Assembly: GCF_025989145.1 (NCBI RefSeq)
Contig: NZ_JAPDNQ010000001.1
Location: 1,922,001 to 1,986,000 of the forward strand
Origin: Microbacterium sp. SSM24
GTDB lineage: Bacteria > Actinomycetota > Actinomycetes > Actinomycetales > Microbacteriaceae
Direction: 5' to 3'
DNA: 64,000 nt
This document shows, piece by piece, positions 61,164-64,000 of the stretch. The position numbers and the translations under genes were made by a program. The notes under the pieces were generated by a model. The model saw only the letters and a list, made by a program, of their open reading frames with translations, was not told where the DNA came from and did not search any database. How positions within the stretch are numbered: position 1 is the first letter of the stretch; each line of letters opens with the position of its first letter.

Positions 61164-62093
61164 TCAGCGCGGAAGGTGCGGCAGCACGTCAGAGCCGAGA
61201 TAGTCGACCTGCTCGACGTCCTGCAGGTCGAGGAGCTGCAGGTAGATCCGGTCGGCGCCGAGTGCGGCGAGGCGCTCGGCCTTGTCGGCGATCTCGTCGC
61301 GGCCACCCACGATGTTCACACCGTCGCGCATGTCGTCGACGGTGTCGCCGAGGTTCGCCGCCCGGCGCGCGAGTTCGGCGTCGTTCGCCCCCGCCAGAGT
61401 CGTCAGCGCGACCGAGAGCTTCAGCGTGGCCGGGTCGCGGCCGATGCGCTCGCAGGCCGCGCGCACGCCCGCGAACTTCTCGGCGATCTCGTGCTCCGGG
61501 CGGAAGCCGATGTTGAACTCCGTCGCGAACCGCGCCGCGAGCTCAGGGGTGCGCCTCGGGCCGCCGCCGCCGACGATCACCGGCACCCGGGACTGCACCG
61601 GACGGGGGAGCGGGGGCGCATCCGTCAGGCGGTAGTGCGCGCCGTCGAACCCGAACGTCTCGCCGGCGGGGGTGCCCCACAGGCCGGTGACGATGGCGAG
61701 CTGCTCCTCGAGCAGATCGAACCGCTTCGCGGGGAACGGGATGCCGTAGGCCTGGTGCTCCCGCTCGAACCAGCCGGTTCCGAGCCCGAGTTCGACGCGC
61801 CCGCCCGACATCGCGTCGACCTGTGCCACCTGGATCGCAAGGACCCCCGGCTGGCGGTACGTCACCGACGAGACGAGGGTGCCGAGGCGGATGCGCGACG
61901 TCTCGCGCGCGAGACCCGCCAGCGTGGTCCACGCATCGGTCGGACCGGGGAGCGGATCGCCCGGGCCCATCCGCAAGTAGTGGTCGGAGCGGAAGAAGCC
62001 GTCGAACCCGACCCGCTCGGCGGTCTGGGCGAACACGAGCTGGTCGTCGTAGCCGGCACCCTGCTGAGGCTCGGTGAAGACGCAGTACTCCAT
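61164..62093 (-). CDS. LLM-class F420-dependent oxidoreductase
   Basis: A 309-residue luciferase-like flavin/F420 enzyme. TIM-barrel motifs: TAERVGFDGFFRSDHYLRMG, GTLVSSVTYRQPGVLAIQVA, GRVELGLGTGWFEREHQAYG, VIVGGGGPRRTPELAARF. Substrate unknown. It starts 8 bases after the cation efflux stop and so likely belongs to that operon. The family usually uses F420, common in actinobacteria. Confidence 0.9.
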   Translation of the reverse strand: MEYCVFTEPQQGAGYDDQLVFAQTAERVGFDGFFRSDHYLRMGPGDPLPGPTDAWTTLAGLARETSRIRLGTLVSSVTYRQPGVLAIQVAQVDAMSGGRVELGLGTGWFEREHQAYGIPFPAKRFDLLEEQLAIVTGLWGTPAGETFGFDGAHYRLTDAPPLPRPVQSRVPVIVGGGGPRRTPELAARFATEFNIGFRPEHEIAEKFAGVRAACERIGRDPATLKLSVALTTLAGANDAELARRAANLGDTVDDMRDGVNIVGGRDEIADKAERLAALGADRIYLQLLDLQDVEQVDYLGSDVLPHLPR

Positions 62094-62100
62094 GCCCGCG

Positions 62101-63066
62101 TCAGTCCGCCGACCTGATGACGAACTCCTCCGTCGGAGGGGCCGGGTCATCGCCGGGCCGGTAGATGTCGGGTTCGAGGTAGATGACGCGAGCGGCCGGC
62201 ACGGCCTCGCGCACACGCGTCTCTATGCGGTCGATGTCGGCCGCGACATCCGCCAGCGGCCGATCCGAGGCGAAGCCGAGCTTCGCCGCGACGAGCAGCT
62301 CGTCCGGGCCGAGGTAGAGGGTCTTCATGTGGATCAGCTTCTCGATCTCGTGCCCCGTGGTGATCGCCGTGACGATGCTGTCGTGGTCGGCATCCGTGGC
62401 TCCTTCGCCGACGAGCAGGCTCTTCGTCTCGATGCCGAGCGCGATCGCGACCAGGATCAGGAGCGTGCCGATCATGAGCGTGCCGATGGCGTCGAAGAGC
62501 GGGTTGTGCGTGAGCCAGGTCATGCCGACGCCGAACAGCGCGAAGACGAGCCCCACGAGGGCGGCGATGTCCTCGAGCAGCACGACGGGCAGCTCGGGAG
62601 CCTTCGCGTGCCGCACGAACGACACCCACGACTGCCCGCGCCCGCGGACGTGGTTGCTCTCCTTCACGGCCGTGCGCAGCGAGAACGACTCGAGCACGAT
62701 CGCGATGAGGAGCACCGCGATCGGGATCCAGTAGTTGGTGAGCTCATGCGGGTGGGTGAGCTTCTCGATGCCCTCGTAGATCGAGAACAGGCCACCGACG
62801 GAGAACAGGATGATCGACACGACGAACGCGTACACGTACCGCTCGCGACCGTAGCCGAACGGATGCTCGCGGTCGGCGCGCTTCTTCGCCTTGCGTCCGC
62901 CGAGCATGAGCAGCAGCTGGTTGCCCGAATCGGCGACGGAGTGGATCGCTTCGGCGAGCATCGAGGCGGATCCCGAGAGGAACCATGCGATGAACTTCGC
63001 GAGGGCGATGCCCATGTTCGCCAGGAACGCCGCGAGGATCGCCTTGCCACCGCCGGAAGCACTCAT
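62101..63066 (-). CDS. Cation diffusion facilitator-family transporter
   Basis: A 321-residue CDF metal/proton antiporter. Six helices carry the motifs AEAIHSVADSGNQLLLMLGG and DREHPFGYGRERYVYAFVVS; the cytoplasmic C-terminal domain follows. The extra tail ends PAPPTEEFVIRSAD, closely matching the end of the neighbouring hydrolase (PAPPTEAIIIRSAD). ATG 63066 lies 6 bases after TAGACT. Metal specificity cannot be read. Confidence 0.92.
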   Translation of the reverse strand: MSASGGGKAILAAFLANMGIALAKFIAWFLSGSASMLAEAIHSVADSGNQLLLMLGGRKAKKRADREHPFGYGRERYVYAFVVSIILFSVGGLFSIYEGIEKLTHPHELTNYWIPIAVLLIAIVLESFSLRTAVKESNHVRGRGQSWVSFVRHAKAPELPVVLLEDIAALVGLVFALFGVGMTWLTHNPLFDAIGTLMIGTLLILVAIALGIETKSLLVGEGATDADHDSIVTAITTGHEIEKLIHMKTLYLGPDELLVAAKLGFASDRPLADVAADIDRIETRVREAVPAARVIYLEPDIYRPGDDPAPPTEEFVIRSAD

Positions 63067-63116
63067 GCGTTGAGTCTACGGATGCCGCGACCCCGCCCGT
63101 GCGGCTGTGACGGCGG

Positions 63117-64000
63117 TCAGTCGGCGGAGCGGATGATGATCGCCTCGGTCGGCGGGGCGGGGTGCGCGGAAGGCCCCACATAGCCGATCACCGTCAGCAG
63201 CGCTTGGCGGAACTCGGCGGGCCGCTCGAGATGCGCGGAATGACCGACCCCCTCCAGGGCGAGCTCGGTGACCTGGCCTCCGCCGTCGGCGTAGCGCGCC
63301 AGGACATCGCGGGTCTGCGACACCATCTCCTGCGGGGGAGCGGCCTCTTCGCCGGGCCAGCCCGGAACGATTCCGAGCTTGCCGAGAGTGGCGAGGTCGT
63401 AGACCGACGAGTCCGAGACGATCGGGTCGAGGACGCCATGCACCCACAGGATCGGGGGCTTGTCGGCGAGGTCGACGACCCCCGACACGTTGAAGTGCTT
63501 GGGCGCGAGGGTGTTGAGCACACCGAGGGTACCCGCCGCGAATCCCGGCCAGTTGTCGCTCGCGACGGAGTCTCCGGGGTAGTTTCCCGTCGCGGTCGAG
63601 GTCGTGAGCATAGAGGCGACCCAGATGTCCTCGTGGTCCCTGCGGAACTCGGGGCCGACGTAGTGCGCGCGGAACACGCTGCGCGGTGAGGTCGGCGCCT
63701 CGTCGGTCTCGTCGTGGTCGATGAGCCGCTGGACGAAATCGGGGTTGGCGCCGCCGCCCCCGCTGCCGGCGTCGTCGTCGGTGACACGGGTCCCGTCGCG
63801 GCGCGTGCCCCCGAAGCCGTACGGCGACACGGGGGATTCCAGCGTCAGGCTGAGCACCGGATGGTCCAGCGCGTACTGCAGGACGACGCCGCCTCCCATC
63901 GACCAGCCCACCAGGTGCGCCTTCCGGATGCCGAGGGTCTCCAGCGTCGCGTGGACGTCGTCGCTGAAGTCGCGCACGCCCCGCGTCGCATCGACGGGCG
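63117..64000 (-). CDS. Alpha/beta hydrolase (5' part beyond the window)
   Basis: The frame is open to the window edge (PVDATRGVRDF upstream of the first in-window start), so the N-terminus is missing. The nucleophile elbow is VGWSMGGGVV, the acid lies in WVHGVLDPIV and the histidine in EGVGHSAHLERP. The C-terminus PAPPTEAIIIRSAD is nearly identical to the tail of the cation efflux protein encoded next. Substrate unknown. Confidence 0.85.
   Translation of the reverse strand, partial: PVDATRGVRDFSDDVHATLETLGIRKAHLVGWSMGGGVVLQYALDHPVLSLTLESPVSPYGFGGTRRDGTRVTDDDAGSGGGGANPDFVQRLIDHDETDEAPTSPRSVFRAHYVGPEFRRDHEDIWVASMLTTSTATGNYPGDSVASDNWPGFAAGTLGVLNTLAPKHFNVSGVVDLADKPPILWVHGVLDPIVSDSSVYDLATLGKLGIVPGWPGEEAAPPQEMVSQTRDVLARYADGGGQVTELALEGVGHSAHLERPAEFRQALLTVIGYVGPSAHPAPPTEAIIIRSAD

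Noticed and set aside
1..64000. CRISPR array, tRNA or rRNA gene, prophage or insertion sequence
   Set aside because: No regularly spaced repeats with unique spacers, no tRNA T-arm pattern, no transposase, integrase or structural phage gene was seen.

Overview
The window is high-GC actinobacterial DNA, most likely from Microbacterium or a close relative in the Microbacteriaceae. The evidence is the roughly 70% GC content, the codon use, and many genes whose start codon sits 6-7 bases after a TANNNT-like -10 box, which points to leaderless transcripts. Gene content also fits: SbcCD, glutamine-dependent NAD synthetase, DUF2207 and DUF1918 proteins, an F420-type oxidoreductase and an ECF41-type sigma factor. 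I saw no rRNA, tRNA, CRISPR array, phage genes or transposase. All coordinates and counts come from reading the sequence; no database search was run.

Layout. 1-1552: lower-GC accessory cluster with a secreted two-cysteine protein, a lipoprotein and a truncated peptidoglycan-binding efflux-adaptor-like protein. 1.7-11.1 kb: dinB, small enzymes, serine dehydratase, a TetR-controlled ABC exporter, MarR and a DUF2207 membrane protein. 11.1-14.4 kb: three secreted proteins with SipW-type signals followed by their likely signal peptidase. 14.4-24.5 kb: HNH nuclease, acetyltransferase, hydrolases, a GlxA-like regulator divergent from a methyltransferase, an M23 protein, an aldo/keto reductase, an ECF41 sigma factor divergent from an NmrA-like oxidoreductase, and a DNA glycosylase. 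24.7-25.8 kb: a receiver-less winged-helix regulator preceded by a 33-codon cysteine-rich leader ORF. 26.0-34.1 kb: a LacI-controlled sugar operon (binding protein, two permeases, GH31, GH1) with visible operators.

34-49 kb: small membrane and acidic proteins, hydrolases, sbcD-sbcC, an SGNH hydrolase, a nucleosidase, a lipase maturation factor-like protein, a phosphopantetheinyl-transferase-like protein and nadE. 49.5-50.9 kb: a lower-GC insert between 35-bp direct repeats, carrying a secreted bacteriocin-precursor-like protein and a small membrane protein. 50.9-64 kb: a RecB-like nuclease/helicase fusion, upp, tadA, a giant cell-wall protein with an LPAAGG anchor, an LLM oxidoreductase, a cation efflux protein and a truncated alpha/beta hydrolase.

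How genes work together. The sugar operon looks built to import an oligosaccharide and trim xylose and glucose from its non-reducing end, as for xyloglucan fragments. The SipW cluster looks like an export unit for surface fibres. The ECF41 sigma factor probably reads both promoters in its divergent intergenic region. The most notable unexplained items are the cysteine-rich leader, the four-copy 100-bp palindromic element, the repeat-flanked insert, the overused GGATGCC/GGCATCC word, and a shared C-terminal tail on two adjacent unrelated proteins.
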